Assembly (NCBI GenBank): GCA_036388475.1
Contig: DASVRT010000036.1
Span: 60,579 to 124,578, forward strand
Source: JALZHR01 sp036388475
GTDB lineage: Bacteria; Acidobacteriota; Blastocatellia; Pyrinomonadales; Pyrinomonadaceae
Length of the DNA stretch: 64,000 bases
Direction of reading: 5' to 3'
Made by a program: the position numbers and the translations under genes. This document shows positions 41,333 through 50,690 of the stretch, one piece after another (within the stretch, counting starts at the first letter, position 1; each line of letters opens with the position of its first letter). Under the pieces are notes generated by a model that was not told where the DNA came from, searched no databases, and was given only the letters and a program-made list of their open reading frames with translations.

Positions 41333-43462
41333 ATGAGCGAGCGAAAAAATGTGGTAGGCGAATCAATCAGCCGCATCGACGGGATTTTAAAAGTCACCGG
41401 CGCGGCAAAATACGCGACCGATTACGCGATAAAAAATCCGGCGCACGCCTTTATCGTCAAAAGCACGATTGCGGCTGGACGAATTCTGGAAATCGACGCG
41501 CAGGAGGCGGAAAAATCCACGGGCGTGCTCGCCGTCATCACGCACCAAAACGCGCCGCGGCTTAATCCGCAAAGCCCAATCAGAGGCGGCGGAATGCTGC
41601 AAAGCGATAAAATTGAATTTCACGGTCAGCACATCGGCGTCGTGGTCGCCGAAACTTTTGAACAGGCGCGTTTTGCGGCGCGTTTAATCAAAGTCAAATA
41701 TGAAAAATCGGACGCGAAAGTCGATTTCGTAAAGCACGAAAAAGAAGCCGTCAAGCCGAAAGATAAAAATCTGGACGATGCCGCGCGCGGCGACGCGGAA
41801 AAGGCTTTTCAAAACGCCGCGCATAAAATCGACGTCGTTTACGAAACGCCGATTGAACATCACCAGCCGATGGAGCCGCACGCGACGATTGCCGTCTGGG
41901 AAAGCGCCGAAAAACTGACCTTGTATAACGGCGCGCAGGTCGTCAACGGCGCGCAGAACGCGGCGGCGACGACGCTGAATCTCAAGCCGGAAAACGTGCG
42001 CATCGTCACGCCGCACATCGGCGGCGGCTTCGGCTCGAAAGGCGGAATGTGGGGCAATCTGATTCTCGCCGCCCTCGCCGCGAAAGCCGTTAATCGCCCC
42101 GTGAAGCTCGCGCTGACGCGCCAGCAGATGTTCAATTCCGTCGGCTTGCGGCAGAGAAATCGCCAGCATCTGCGCCTTGCCGCGACGAAAGACGGAAAAC
42201 TGACCGCGCTCGCGCATAAAACGACGACGCACTGTGCAATAAACTCCGAGTTTTTAGAGCCGTGCGGCGATTGCTCGAAACTGATGTACGACGTGCCGAA
42301 TTCGCTGATTTCCTATCGCGTCGTGCCGATGAACATTATTTTGCCGACCTACACGCGCGGACCCGGAAAATCGACGGGCAGCTTCGCCCTGGAGTCGGCG
42401 ATTGACGAGCTGGCGCACGAACTGAAAATCGACCCCGTCGAGTTTCGCCTCAAAAACGAACCGGCGAAAGACCTTTCAAATGGAAAGCCGTGGTCGTCGC
42501 GCAAAACGGTCGAATGTCTTAAAAAAGGCGCGGAAATTTTCGGCTGGTCGAAGCGCAAAATGGAGCCGCGCGCGATTCGCGACGGCGATGATTTAATCGG
42601 TTACGGCGTCGCCTGCGGAACGTATCCGGCGCGCCAGCGCGAAACCTCCGCGATTGTAAAATTGACGCGCAGCGGCGGCGATGTGAACGCCGGTCTCGAA
42701 CTCGCCGCCAGCGATTTGGGCACGGGAACGCACACGATTCTCGCGCAGACCGCCGCCGATGCGCTCGGTCTGCCGCTCGAAAAAATCGGCGTGAAAATCG
42801 GCGACTCGACATTGCCGCCCGCCGCCGGCTCGGTCGGCTCGGTCGGCGCGGCGAGCTTTGCCAACGCCGTCAATGACGCCTGCGTTCAGGCGATAATCGA
42901 ATTGCAGTCGAAAACGAATCGAAACTGGTTCGCCGCGCCGACCGTCGTGCAGTTGATGGAAGCCGCAAACTTAAGCGAATTTCAAACCAGAGTTGACGCC
43001 AAACCGCCCGCGGAGGCGAATAATTATTCGGCGCACAGCTTTAACGCGAATTTCTGCGAAGTCCGCGTCAACGCCGGGACGGGAATGGTCAGGATTCCGC
43101 GTTTCGTCGCCGTGACGGGCGCGGGTCGCATTTTGAATCTGAAAACGTCGCGCTCGCAAATCATCGGCGGCGTCATCTGGGGCATCGGGATGGCGCTGCA
43201 CGAGGAATCCGTGCTCGACCCGCGCTGGGGAAATTTCGTCACACGCTCGTTTGCCGATTATCACGTGCCGTCGAATCTGGACATCGGCGAAATCGAAACG
43301 ATGTTTGTCGAGGAAGAAGACAAAATCGTGAATAAATTAGGCGTCAAAGGCATCGGCGAAGTCGGCATCGTCGGCGTCGCGGCGGCGGTCGCCAACGCGA
43401 TTTTCAACGCGACCGGCAAACGCGTCCGCGAATTGCCGATTACGCCCGACAAATTGCTTTAG
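41333..43462 (+). CDS. paoC: Molybdenum hydroxylase large catalytic subunit 1 (PaoC-like)
   Basis: The 709-residue subunit binds the molybdenum cofactor. The N-terminal domain (about 1-125) begins with the SRIDGILKVTGAAKYATDY type motif; the Mo-binding part follows with HIGGGFGSKGGM, the AVESAI-like helix region and TGTHTILAQ. The catalytic glutamate is E676 in KGIGEVGIVG. The C-terminus LPITPDKLL is shared with the second large subunit encoded at 44072. The likely product is an aldehyde- or N-heterocycle-oxidising enzyme; the substrate is unknown. The MocA gene downstream suggests a cytosine-dinucleotide form of the cofactor. Confidence 0.93.
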   Translation: MSERKNVVGESISRIDGILKVTGAAKYATDYAIKNPAHAFIVKSTIAAGRILEIDAQEAEKSTGVLAVITHQNAPRLNPQSPIRGGGMLQSDKIEFHGQHIGVVVAETFEQARFAARLIKVKYEKSDAKVDFVKHEKEAVKPKDKNLDDAARGDAEKAFQNAAHKIDVVYETPIEHHQPMEPHATIAVWESAEKLTLYNGAQVVNGAQNAAATTLNLKPENVRIVTPHIGGGFGSKGGMWGNLILAALAAKAVNRPVKLALTRQQMFNSVGLRQRNRQHLRLAATKDGKLTALAHKTTTHCAINSEFLEPCGDCSKLMYDVPNSLISYRVVPMNIILPTYTRGPGKSTGSFALESAIDELAHELKIDPVEFRLKNEPAKDLSNGKPWSSRKTVECLKKGAEIFGWSKRKMEPRAIRDGDDLIGYGVACGTYPARQRETSAIVKLTRSGGDVNAGLELAASDLGTGTHTILAQTAADALGLPLEKIGVKIGDSTLPPAAGSVGSVGAASFANAVNDACVQAIIELQSKTNRNWFAAPTVVQLMEAANLSEFQTRVDAKPPAEANNYSAHSFNANFCEVRVNAGTGMVRIPRFVAVTGAGRILNLKTSRSQIIGGVIWGIGMALHEESVLDPRWGNFVTRSFADYHVPSNLDIGEIETMFVEEEDKIVNKLGVKGIGEVGIVGVAAAVANAIFNATGKRVRELPITPDKLL

Positions 43463-43491
43463 ACGGAACATTTTAAACGGAGTTTTAAAAA

Positions 43492-44010
43492 ATGATTGGA
43501 CGAACACAGCTCTCGGTCGTCGAACACGACGAAGAAGTATCAGCGCGGACGGCGCAGGAAAAAATCGCCGACGAAGCGGAAATTCGCCGCGTCGTCGACG
43601 AAATCGACAACGCCTGCGACGCCAAAGACTGGGCGAAATGCCGGTCGCTTTTCGCCGACGACGTTGACGTCGATTTCACGAGTCTGGCGGGCGGCGAGCC
43701 GTCGCGGATGAAAGCCGGCGATTTGGTCGGCGCGTGGCAGACGAATCTTTTCGCCGAAAAGAAAAGCTTTCATATGCGCTCGAATCACCGCATCGAAATT
43801 GCGGGCAGCCGCGCCGAAGTTTACTCCAAAGCCTACGCTTTCAACCTGCTCGAAAGCGGCGAAGTTTCGGGCTTGTGGGAAGTTTGGGGCGAATATAGCC
43901 ACACGCTCGAAAGAACCGAAAACGGCTGGAAAGTTTCGGGAATGACTCTGAATGTCGCTCACAAACGCGGCGACGACCGCGTGCGCGAATTTCAGAAGCC
44001 GTCGAAATAA
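43492..44010 (+). CDS. SnoaL-like NTF2-fold protein within the molybdenum hydroxylase operon
   Basis: The 172-residue protein has a short leader-like N-terminus without a signal peptide, then a single NTF2-like domain: DEIDNACDAKDWAKCRSLFADDVDVDFTSLAGG reads as the first helix pair and strand (given in parts), with MRSNHRIEIAG and the closing strand NGWKVSGMTLNV. Such small proteins often act as dehydratases, isomerases or ligand carriers. It is inserted between the two large-subunit genes with 29 and 61 bp gaps, so it is part of the operon and may process the substrate or product. There is no clear catalytic Asp/His pair to name a reaction. Confidence 0.85.
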   Translation: MIGRTQLSVVEHDEEVSARTAQEKIADEAEIRRVVDEIDNACDAKDWAKCRSLFADDVDVDFTSLAGGEPSRMKAGDLVGAWQTNLFAEKKSFHMRSNHRIEIAGSRAEVYSKAYAFNLLESGEVSGLWEVWGEYSHTLERTENGWKVSGMTLNVAHKRGDDRVREFQKPSK

Positions 44011-44071
44011 TTTCGGTAAATAAACGATAAAAGGGTTGTTTCGGGAAACTGATTTGAGGGAAAAACCTACG

Positions 44072-46201
44072 ATGACGAAATACATCGGAAAAGAAACGAA
44101 TCGCGTGGACGGCGTGGCGAAAGTCACCGGCAAGGCAAAATACGCCGCCGAGTTTCAACTGAAAAACACGGCGCACGGCTTTCTCGTTTTAAGCACGATT
44201 GCCAAAGGCGGTATTAAATCAATCAATCCGCGCGAAGCCGAAAAACAGGCGGGCGTGATTCGCGTTTTCACGCACGAAAATATGCCGAAGCTCGCTTTCA
44301 AAGACCCGAAAGACAAGGACGGCGTCGCGCCCGACGGAAAACCTTTTCGCGCTCTGCAATCGGATGAAATCCATTTCAACGCGCAGCCCGTCGCGCTGGT
44401 CGTCGCCGAAACTTTCGAGCAGGCGCGTTACGCCGCCAGCCTTGTGAAGGTCAGTTACGACGCCGAAAAAAGCGAAACCAAATTGGAAAACGTTTTTGAC
44501 AAAGCCTATTATCCGAACGAAAAACAGAAGCCGAAACCGCGCGGCAACGCGCAGGACGCTTTAAAAAAATCCGAATTTAAAATCGAAGCCGAATACACGA
44601 TTCCCGTCGAGCATCACAACCCGATAGAGCCGCACGCGACGATTGCTTTCTGGGAAAACGGCAGGCTCCGCGTTTTCGATAAAACGCAGTGGGTTTACAA
44701 TGTGCGCAATCACCTGGCGTCGATTTTCGACATTCCCGAAACAGATGTAAATGTAATTTCGCCCTTTGTCGGCGGCGCGTTCGGCGGTGCGCTGCGTCCG
44801 GCGGCGAATGTGATGCTGGCGGCGATGGCGGCGCGCGAATTGAAGCGTCCGGTCAAAATCGTTTACACGCGGCGGCAGATGTTTACGGCGCACGGCTATC
44901 GCCCGTATACGTGGCAGAAAGTAGCGCTCGGCGCCGAGAAAAACGGGAAGCTGACGGCGATTATTCACGAAGCCGTCGGAAACACATCGGCGTTTGAAAA
45001 CTACGACGAAGGCACGAACGGCGCGACGCGCACGATGTATGCTTGCCCGAACGTGCATACGGATTACAAAATCGCCCGCGTCAATATGGCGACGCCGCTT
45101 TATATGCGCGCGCCCGGCACGGTTTCGGGAATGTTTGCGCTCGAATCGGCGCTCGACGAACTGGCTTATAAACTGAAAATCGACCCGCTCGAACTGCGCC
45201 TTATCAACTACGCCGAAAAAGACCCGGACAACGGCAAGCCTTTTTCCAGCAAAGCCCTGCGCGAATGCTACGCGGAAGGCGCGGCGAAATTCGGCTGGAA
45301 AAATCGCAAGCCCGAACCGCGTTCGATGCGTGAGGGAAACTGGCTCGTCGGCTGGGGCGTGGCGACCGGAACGTGGGGCGCGTTTCAAGCGCCCGCGTCC
45401 GTGCGCGTGACTTTAAAAGCGGACGGAACGGCTTTAATCGAAAGCGCCGCCAGCGATATGGGACCCGGAACCTACACGACCATCACGATGATTGCCGCCG
45501 AAACTTTAAATTTGCCGATGGAAAAAGTGAAGTTCGAACTCGGCAACTCGGATTTGCCGCAAGCGCCGGTTCACGGCGGCTCTTTGACGACCGCGAGCGT
45601 CGGCACGGCGGTGCAGGAATGTTGTCAGAAGGCTTTGAAAAAAGCCGCCGAGCTGGGCGGCAATCCGCAAAACGTCTATTTCGGCGAAATCCTGCGCAAA
45701 AGTAATACTGATAAAATCGTGGAAACGCACGATTCCGCGCCGAATTTCGGCGAGCGCGGCAAATATTCGATTGCCTCGCACGGCGCGCAGTTTGTCGAAG
45801 TTAAAGTTGACGAGGATTTGGGAATTATCAAAGTCACGCGCGTCGTCGAAGCGACCGCCGCCGGAAAAGTCATCAATCCGAAAGGCGCGCACAGCCAGGA
45901 GATGGGCGGCGCGGTCTGGGGCATCGGGATGGCTTTGCACGAGGAAACCGAGATTGACCATCGCTACGGGCGCATTATGAACCCGACGCTTGCCGGTTAT
46001 CACGTGCCCGTCAACGCCGACGTTTATCAGGTCGATACGATATTTGTCGAAGAAGACGATAAAATCGTCAACGCGCTCGGCATCAAGGGTATGGGCGAGC
46101 TTGGAATGGTCGGCATTCCGGCGGCAATTGCCAACGCGATTTTTCACGCGTCCGGCAAACGCATCAGAAATCTGCCGATTACGCCGGATAAATTATTGTA
46201 A
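44072..46201 (+). CDS. Molybdenum hydroxylase large catalytic subunit 2
   Basis: I start at the ATG at 44072 (709 residues) because GAGGG lies 11 bases upstream; the longer frame at 44036 has none. It is a full paralogue of the large subunit encoded at 41333, with RVDGVAKVTGKAKYAAEF, FVGGAFGGALRP, DMGPGTYTTI and the catalytic glutamate E676 in KGMGELGMVG, and the same LPITPDKLL end. The Mo-loop differs (GGAFGGALR versus GGGFGSKGG), so the two may accept different substrates. There is no second set of small or FAD subunits in the window, which suggests that both large subunits share the PaoA/PaoB-like partners. Confidence 0.92.
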   Translation: MTKYIGKETNRVDGVAKVTGKAKYAAEFQLKNTAHGFLVLSTIAKGGIKSINPREAEKQAGVIRVFTHENMPKLAFKDPKDKDGVAPDGKPFRALQSDEIHFNAQPVALVVAETFEQARYAASLVKVSYDAEKSETKLENVFDKAYYPNEKQKPKPRGNAQDALKKSEFKIEAEYTIPVEHHNPIEPHATIAFWENGRLRVFDKTQWVYNVRNHLASIFDIPETDVNVISPFVGGAFGGALRPAANVMLAAMAARELKRPVKIVYTRRQMFTAHGYRPYTWQKVALGAEKNGKLTAIIHEAVGNTSAFENYDEGTNGATRTMYACPNVHTDYKIARVNMATPLYMRAPGTVSGMFALESALDELAYKLKIDPLELRLINYAEKDPDNGKPFSSKALRECYAEGAAKFGWKNRKPEPRSMREGNWLVGWGVATGTWGAFQAPASVRVTLKADGTALIESAASDMGPGTYTTITMIAAETLNLPMEKVKFELGNSDLPQAPVHGGSLTTASVGTAVQECCQKALKKAAELGGNPQNVYFGEILRKSNTDKIVETHDSAPNFGERGKYSIASHGAQFVEVKVDEDLGIIKVTRVVEATAAGKVINPKGAHSQEMGGAVWGIGMALHEETEIDHRYGRIMNPTLAGYHVPVNADVYQVDTIFVEEDDKIVNALGIKGMGELGMVGIPAAIANAIFHASGKRIRNLPITPDKLL

Positions 46202-46220
46202 GGATTTTTAATCCTCAAAA

Positions 46221-46327
46221 AACACAAAGTTATTTAAGTAAAAAGTAAAAAGTAAAAAGGCAAAATAAGAGCAATTTTTTACTTTTACTTTTTTACTTTT
46301 TACTTTTGCCTTATTTTGCTTTGTGTC
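46221..46327. repeat. Heptamer repeat element, AGTAAAA words
   Basis: AGTAAAA is repeated three times in 7-bp steps (46238-46258) and then GGCAAAATAAG follows; TTTTTACTTTTTACTTTTGC and CTTATTTTGC answer it (about 46291-46320). The outer ends AACACAAAG and CTTTGTGT are inverted too. Confidence 0.85.
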
Positions 46328-46334
46328 GAATTTT

Positions 46335-47435
46335 ATGAAAGAGCTTCAGGAAATTCTCAAAAAAATCTCCGCCTTGATGCCCGAAGAAAAAGCCGTTTTA
46401 GCCACCGTCGTCGATGTCAAAGGCTCAAGCTATCGCCGCGCGGGGGCGCGAATGTTGATTGGCGAAAACGGCGAAACAATCGGCACGGTTTCGGGCGGCT
46501 GTCTTGAAGCCGACGTTGTGGAAAGAGCGAAAAAAGTTTTGCGAACCGGCGCGGCGGAAGTTTTTATTTACGACACGACGGCGACGGAAGATTCGGTTTT
46601 CAGCCTGAATATGGGCTGTCGCGGCGTGATTCGCATTTTGCTCGAACCGGCGCGCGACAATGCGATTTTTGAATTTTTGCAGCATTGCGCGGCGCAAAGA
46701 AAAGCCTGCGCGGTAGCGACCCTGATTGCCAAATCCGAAAGCTTTTCGCCGCCGCCCGGCACAAAATTTCTTGTTCGCGCGGAAACCGATGCGAGCGACG
46801 AAACAAATCCGATAATTCAAAATGTCCTGTCGGACGCGGCTGAAGCTTTGGCAAATAACCGGAAGTTTTCGAAAATCTATGAAGCGGGTGCCGAAACGGC
46901 TGAGTTTTTTATCGAACCGATTTTTCCGCCGGTAAATCTCCTGCTTTTCGGCGCGGGTTATGATGCGATTTCGCTTGCCGGTTTCGCCGCGGATTTAGGC
47001 TGGCGCGTAACGCTGATTGACCACCGCGCGGCGCGGGCGAGCGCGGAAAGATTTCCGTCCGCCGACGAAATTATCGTTTCCCGCGTCGAAAATTTAAACG
47101 AAAATCTTTTTCACGACGAAAATTCCGTCGCCGTCGTGATGACTCACAATTACGAAGCCGACCGGGAAATTTTGTATCGTTTGCTCAATTCGTCGTGCCG
47201 ATACATCGGCGCTTTGGGTCCGAAAAAGCGCACCGAAAATTTAATCGCGGAGCTGCGCCGCGCCGGAAAAGCTTTCGACGAATCGAAGCTGAATCGACTA
47301 TACGCGCCAATCGGTCTGGACATCGGCGCGGAATCGCCCGAAGAAATCGCGTTGGCAATCATCGCCGAAATCCGCAGCGTTTTGTCGAATCGCGAAGCCG
47401 GTTTTCTGCGCTCGCGCGACGGCGGAATCCATTGA
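46335..47435 (+). CDS. xdhC: XdhC/CoxI family molybdenum hydroxylase maturation protein
   Basis: The 366-residue protein, counted from the ATG at 46335 (an upstream GTG lies in the repeat), binds the molybdenum cofactor, helps add the terminal sulfido ligand and passes it to the large subunit. The N-terminal domain has VLATVVDVKGSSYRRAGARM and SGGCLEADVV (cysteine important for cofactor binding), the C-terminal Rossmann part has LFGAGYDAISLAGFA and VMTHNYEADREIL, both conserved. It is cytoplasmic. It stands where E. coli has paoD next to paoABC, and serves both large subunits encoded upstream. Confidence 0.93.
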   Translation: MKELQEILKKISALMPEEKAVLATVVDVKGSSYRRAGARMLIGENGETIGTVSGGCLEADVVERAKKVLRTGAAEVFIYDTTATEDSVFSLNMGCRGVIRILLEPARDNAIFEFLQHCAAQRKACAVATLIAKSESFSPPPGTKFLVRAETDASDETNPIIQNVLSDAAEALANNRKFSKIYEAGAETAEFFIEPIFPPVNLLLFGAGYDAISLAGFAADLGWRVTLIDHRAARASAERFPSADEIIVSRVENLNENLFHDENSVAVVMTHNYEADREILYRLLNSSCRYIGALGPKKRTENLIAELRRAGKAFDESKLNRLYAPIGLDIGAESPEEIALAIIAEIRSVLSNREAGFLRSRDGGIH

Positions 47436-47532
47436 AGGCGAAAGGCTAACGGATAAAGAATGGATAAAAAGCAGGACGATTCAAAACTTACAACCGGGAA
47501 ATCGGAACTCGAAAATCGGAGCTCGAAAATCG
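47434..47532. repeat. Heptamer repeat covering the xdhC-mocA junction and the mocA 5' end
   Basis: GAAGGCG and AAAGGCT words at 47433-47446 are followed, within the mocA frame, by GAAATCG, GAACTCG, AAAATCG, GAGCTCG and AAAATCG in exact 7-bp steps at 47498-47532. The latter encode residues 14-25 of MocA. Confidence 0.75.
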
Positions 47533-48116
47533 GTTTGATTTTGCCGGCGGCGGGCGCGTCAAACCGTTTGGGGAATTTTCCGAAACAACTGCTCGAATTT
47601 CGCGGAAAAACTTTGATTCGTCAGGCGGCGGAAAACGCGGCGGCTTCGGAATGCGGGAAAATTTGCGTTGTTCTGGGCGCAAACGCGGAGAACATAAAAA
47701 GGGAAATCGACGATTTGCCAATCGAAATTGTCTTCAACGAAAATTGGGTAAACGGAATGAGTTCGTCTTTAAAATGCGGGCTCGAAAAGCTGCTTGCAAT
47801 TGAACCGAATCTTTCCGCAGCGGTCGTTATGCTCGGCGACCAGCCGTTAATCGATGCGACGATTATCAATCGTTTAATCGAAGCTTTTTTAGAGACGCAA
47901 GCTCCGATTGTCGCCGGCAAATATGCAGAAACCGTCGGCGTTCCGGCAATTTTTGCGCGTTCTATGTTTGACGAGTTGATGAATCTGGCGGATGACGGCG
48001 GCGCGAAACAGATAATCAAAAAACACTTCGCTTCGGCTAAAAAAATTTCCGTGCCGGAAGCGGCTTTTGACGTCGATACGCAGCAGGATTATGACAATCT
48101 GCTGAAACTTGAATAA
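47460..48116 (+). CDS. mocA: Molybdenum cofactor cytidylyltransferase (MocA-like)
   Basis: The 218-residue enzyme would join CMP to molybdopterin to give the cytosine dinucleotide form used by PaoABC-like enzymes. The nucleotidyltransferase motif LPAAGASNRLGNFPKQLLEF (29-47, with the PKQLL loop) and the metal-binding VVMLGDQPLI are in place. The GDQP and AAGxSxRxG features separate it from MobA (GTP) to MocA-type (CTP), though the choice is not certain. Residues 1-26 form a polar extension partly encoded by heptamer repeats and may be dispensable. It follows xdhC after 24 bp and ends the operon. Confidence 0.88.
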   Translation: MDKKQDDSKLTTGKSELENRSSKIGLILPAAGASNRLGNFPKQLLEFRGKTLIRQAAENAAASECGKICVVLGANAENIKREIDDLPIEIVFNENWVNGMSSSLKCGLEKLLAIEPNLSAAVVMLGDQPLIDATIINRLIEAFLETQAPIVAGKYAETVGVPAIFARSMFDELMNLADDGGAKQIIKKHFASAKKISVPEAAFDVDTQQDYDNLLKLE

Positions 48117-48133
48117 CTTAAGATTAGGAATTC

Positions 48134-48225
48134 AGCCGCCGGGCAAGAGAAGTAAAAAGACGCAAGGCAAAAGAAGAAGAATTTTTTACTTTTTACTTTT
48201 GCCTTTCGCCTTGTTCGCTCGGCGG
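48134..48225. repeat. Heptamer repeat element between convergent mocA and hemL
   Basis: CCGCCGGGCAAG (48136-48147) and CTTGTTCGCTCGGCGG (48210-48225) form outer arms; TTTTACT, TTTTACT, TTTGCCT and TTCGCCT follow in 7-bp steps at 48184-48211. As it separates two converging operons it may also act as their terminator. Confidence 0.8.
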
Positions 48226-48234
48226 ATAAATTTC

Positions 48235-49521
48235 TTAAATGTTCTTCAAAGCCAGATAACTCGCTTTGATTGTCGCGTCAAAATCCTGTTTGCTGTGCGC
48301 GGCGGAAACGAAACACGCTTCGAATTGCGAGGGCGGAAGATAAACGCCGCTTTCGAGCATCCGGTTGAAATAAGCGGTAAAACTTTTAGTATCAGAGGTT
48401 TTCGCGGAATCGAAATCAATCACTTTTTCGTCCGTAAAAAATAAAGTGAACATCGAGCCGACGCGGTTAAAAGTGTAATTCAGCTTCAATTCGCGAAGAT
48501 TATTCGTGATGCCTTCGTATAAATATTCGCACGACGCGGCAAGATTCTGATAAAAGCGCGCGTCGGCTTCAATTGCCTTCAAAGTTTCCAAACCGGCGGT
48601 CATCGCCAGCGGATTGCCCGACAAAGTTCCGGCTTGATAAACAGGTCCCGAAGGCGCGATAAGCTGCATAATCTCGCCTCTGCCGCCGTATGCGCCGACG
48701 GGCAGACCGCCGCCGATGATTTTTCCGAACGTCGTCAAATCCGGTTTGATTTCGTAAATTTCCTGCGCGCCGCCTTTAGCGAGTCGAAATCCGGTCATCA
48801 CTTCGTCGAAAACGAGCAGGATATTTTCCGCCGTGCACAGCTCGCGCAAGTCGTTTAAAAATTCCTTTTCCGCCGCGACGCAGCCCATATTTCCCGCGAC
48901 CGGCTCGATAAAAACGGCGGCGATTTCATTTTTGTTCCGCTCGACTAAATCCTCGACCGATTTTATGTCGTTGTATTTGGCGTTCAAAGTGTCTTTGGCG
49001 GTCGATTTCGTAACGCCGGGACTGTCCGGCAATCCGAGCGTCGCCACGCCCGAACCGGCGCGGCTTAAAAAAGAATCGCCGTGACCGTGATAACAGCCTT
49101 CAAACTTGATGATTTTTTCGCGTCCCGTAAAACCGCGCGCCAAGCGCATCGCGCTCATCGTCGCTTCCGTGCCGGAATTGACCATTCTCACGATTTCCAC
49201 CGACGGCACGAATTTTTTGATGAGCACGGCTAGCTCGATTTCCTTTTCCGAGCTGGCGCCGAAGCTCGTGCCGTCTTCCGCCGCTTCCCTGACGGCGTCG
49301 ATAACATTTTCCGGCGCGTGCCCGAGAATCATCGGACCCCACGAGCCGATGTAGTCGATAAACTCGTTGCCGTCCACGTCGAACATTTTCGAGCCTTTCG
49401 CTTTTTTGATGTAAAGCGGCTCGCGCCCGACGGATTTAAACGCGCGAACCGGCGAATTGACGCCGCCCGGCATATGTTTCTGCGCTTCCGCGAATAATTT
49501 ACTGCTGGTTGATGTATTCAT
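48235..49521 (-). CDS. hemL: Glutamate-1-semialdehyde 2,1-aminomutase
   Basis: HemL turns glutamate-1-semialdehyde into 5-aminolevulinate. The 428-residue PLP enzyme has the cofactor lysine in TFGKIIGGGLPVGAYGG, VNSGTEATMSAMRLAR for phosphate and FDEVMTGFR for the ring. GGVNSPVRAFKSVG near the N-terminus is the classical HemL opening. It is a cytoplasmic dimer that hands over substrate from HemA. Being last in the transcription order of the heme cluster, it is separated from hemB by a palindromic element at 49551-49675. Confidence 0.96.
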   Translation of the reverse strand: MNTSTSSKLFAEAQKHMPGGVNSPVRAFKSVGREPLYIKKAKGSKMFDVDGNEFIDYIGSWGPMILGHAPENVIDAVREAAEDGTSFGASSEKEIELAVLIKKFVPSVEIVRMVNSGTEATMSAMRLARGFTGREKIIKFEGCYHGHGDSFLSRAGSGVATLGLPDSPGVTKSTAKDTLNAKYNDIKSVEDLVERNKNEIAAVFIEPVAGNMGCVAAEKEFLNDLRELCTAENILLVFDEVMTGFRLAKGGAQEIYEIKPDLTTFGKIIGGGLPVGAYGGRGEIMQLIAPSGPVYQAGTLSGNPLAMTAGLETLKAIEADARFYQNLAASCEYLYEGITNNLRELKLNYTFNRVGSMFTLFFTDEKVIDFDSAKTSDTKSFTAYFNRMLESGVYLPPSQFEACFVSAAHSKQDFDATIKASYLALKNI

Positions 49522-49550
49522 TTTTAATTGAATTTTTGTAAAGATAAAAT

Positions 49551-49675
49551 TTAACCGGACGGACAGGATAAACAGGATATTTTTTTAAAGCTAAAATTTC
49601 AATAGATTATTCAGCGCATCTTTATTTATGATGAATTATCCTGTAAATCCTGTCTATCCTGTTTGAATTCTTCTT
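49551..49675. repeat. Palindromic intergenic repeat element, 9-bp units
   Basis: ACAGGATAA and ACAGGATAT (49563-49580) are answered by TTATCCTGT, AAATCCTGT and CTATCCTGT in exact 9-bp steps at 49637-49663. The family is the same as at 1620, 10936 and 54541. It lies between hemB and hemL within the heme cluster. Confidence 0.85.
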
Positions 49676-49689
49676 TATTTTCCCGGTCT

Positions 49690-50679
49690 TTAAATTATTT
49701 TTGCAGCTTCCTTCGCAAAATATGTGATTATCACGTCCGCGCCGGCGCGTTTTATCGAAGTCAGAACTTCGAGCATCACTTTTTCGCCGTCGAGCCAGCC
49801 TTTTCCAGCCGCCGCTTTTATCATCGAATATTCGCCGCTGACGTTATACGCCGCGATTGGAACGTTAAAATTATCTTTCGCGCGCCGAATCAAATCCAGA
49901 TAAGAAAGCGCCGGTTTGACCATCACGATGTCCGCGCCTTCCTGGATGTCGAGCGCGATTTCGCGCAGCGCTTCGTCCGAATTTCCCGTATCCATCTGGT
50001 AAGATTTGCGGTCGCCGAACTGCGGCGCGGATTCGGCGGCTTCGCGAAAAGGTCCGTAAAACGCCGACGAAAATTTTGCCGAATAAGCCATCACCGGCGT
50101 TTCCGCAAAACCGTTTCGGTCCAGAATATTTCGGATTGCGGCGACGCGCCCGTCCATCATATCACTCGGCGCGATGATGTCCGCGCCGCTCGCGGCGTGC
50201 GAAAGCGCTTCTTTCGCCAACAGTTCGAGCGTTCGGTCGTTCTCGACGTATTCGTTTTCAATCACGCCGCAATGCCCGTGCGAAGTGTATTCGCAAAGGC
50301 AAACGTCAGTGACGACAAGCATTTCGGGAAATTCTTTTTTGACGCCGCGCACGGCTTTTTGAATGATTCCGTTCGCGTCATACGCGCCCGAACCGACTTC
50401 GTCCTTCGTTTCGGGAATGCCGAAAAGCAGAATCGAGTTGATGCCGAGATTCACGAGTTCGTCGCATTCGCGCAAAACATTATCAATCGACATCTGGAAA
50501 TTTCCCGGCATCGAGGAAATTTCTTTTTTTACGCCGCTGCCTTCGACGACGAACAAAGGATAAATAAAATCTTTTTTAGAAAGTGAAGTTTCCCGAAACA
50601 TATCGCGCAGCGCGGCGGTTTTTCGCAAACGCCGCAAACGCGAAACCGGAAAATTCGGGTAAATGTGATTTCTGTTCAT
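49690..50679 (-). CDS. hemB: Delta-aminolevulinic acid dehydratase
   Basis: HemB joins two 5-aminolevulinate molecules to porphobilinogen. The 329-residue protein has the Schiff-base lysine in VMVKPALSYLD and a second lysine in YSAKFSSAFYGPFR. The metal site DVCLCEYTSHGHCG has three cysteines, so this is the zinc-dependent form rather than the Mg-only one. NIYPNFPVSRLRRLRK-like N-terminus and YNVSGEYSMI are standard. It is a cytoplasmic octamer. Only 11 bp separate it from the hemY stop, so the two are translated from one message. Confidence 0.96.
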   Translation of the reverse strand: MNRNHIYPNFPVSRLRRLRKTAALRDMFRETSLSKKDFIYPLFVVEGSGVKKEISSMPGNFQMSIDNVLRECDELVNLGINSILLFGIPETKDEVGSGAYDANGIIQKAVRGVKKEFPEMLVVTDVCLCEYTSHGHCGVIENEYVENDRTLELLAKEALSHAASGADIIAPSDMMDGRVAAIRNILDRNGFAETPVMAYSAKFSSAFYGPFREAAESAPQFGDRKSYQMDTGNSDEALREIALDIQEGADIVMVKPALSYLDLIRRAKDNFNVPIAAYNVSGEYSMIKAAAGKGWLDGEKVMLEVLTSIKRAGADVIITYFAKEAAKII

Positions 50680-50690
50680 TACTGTAAAAC

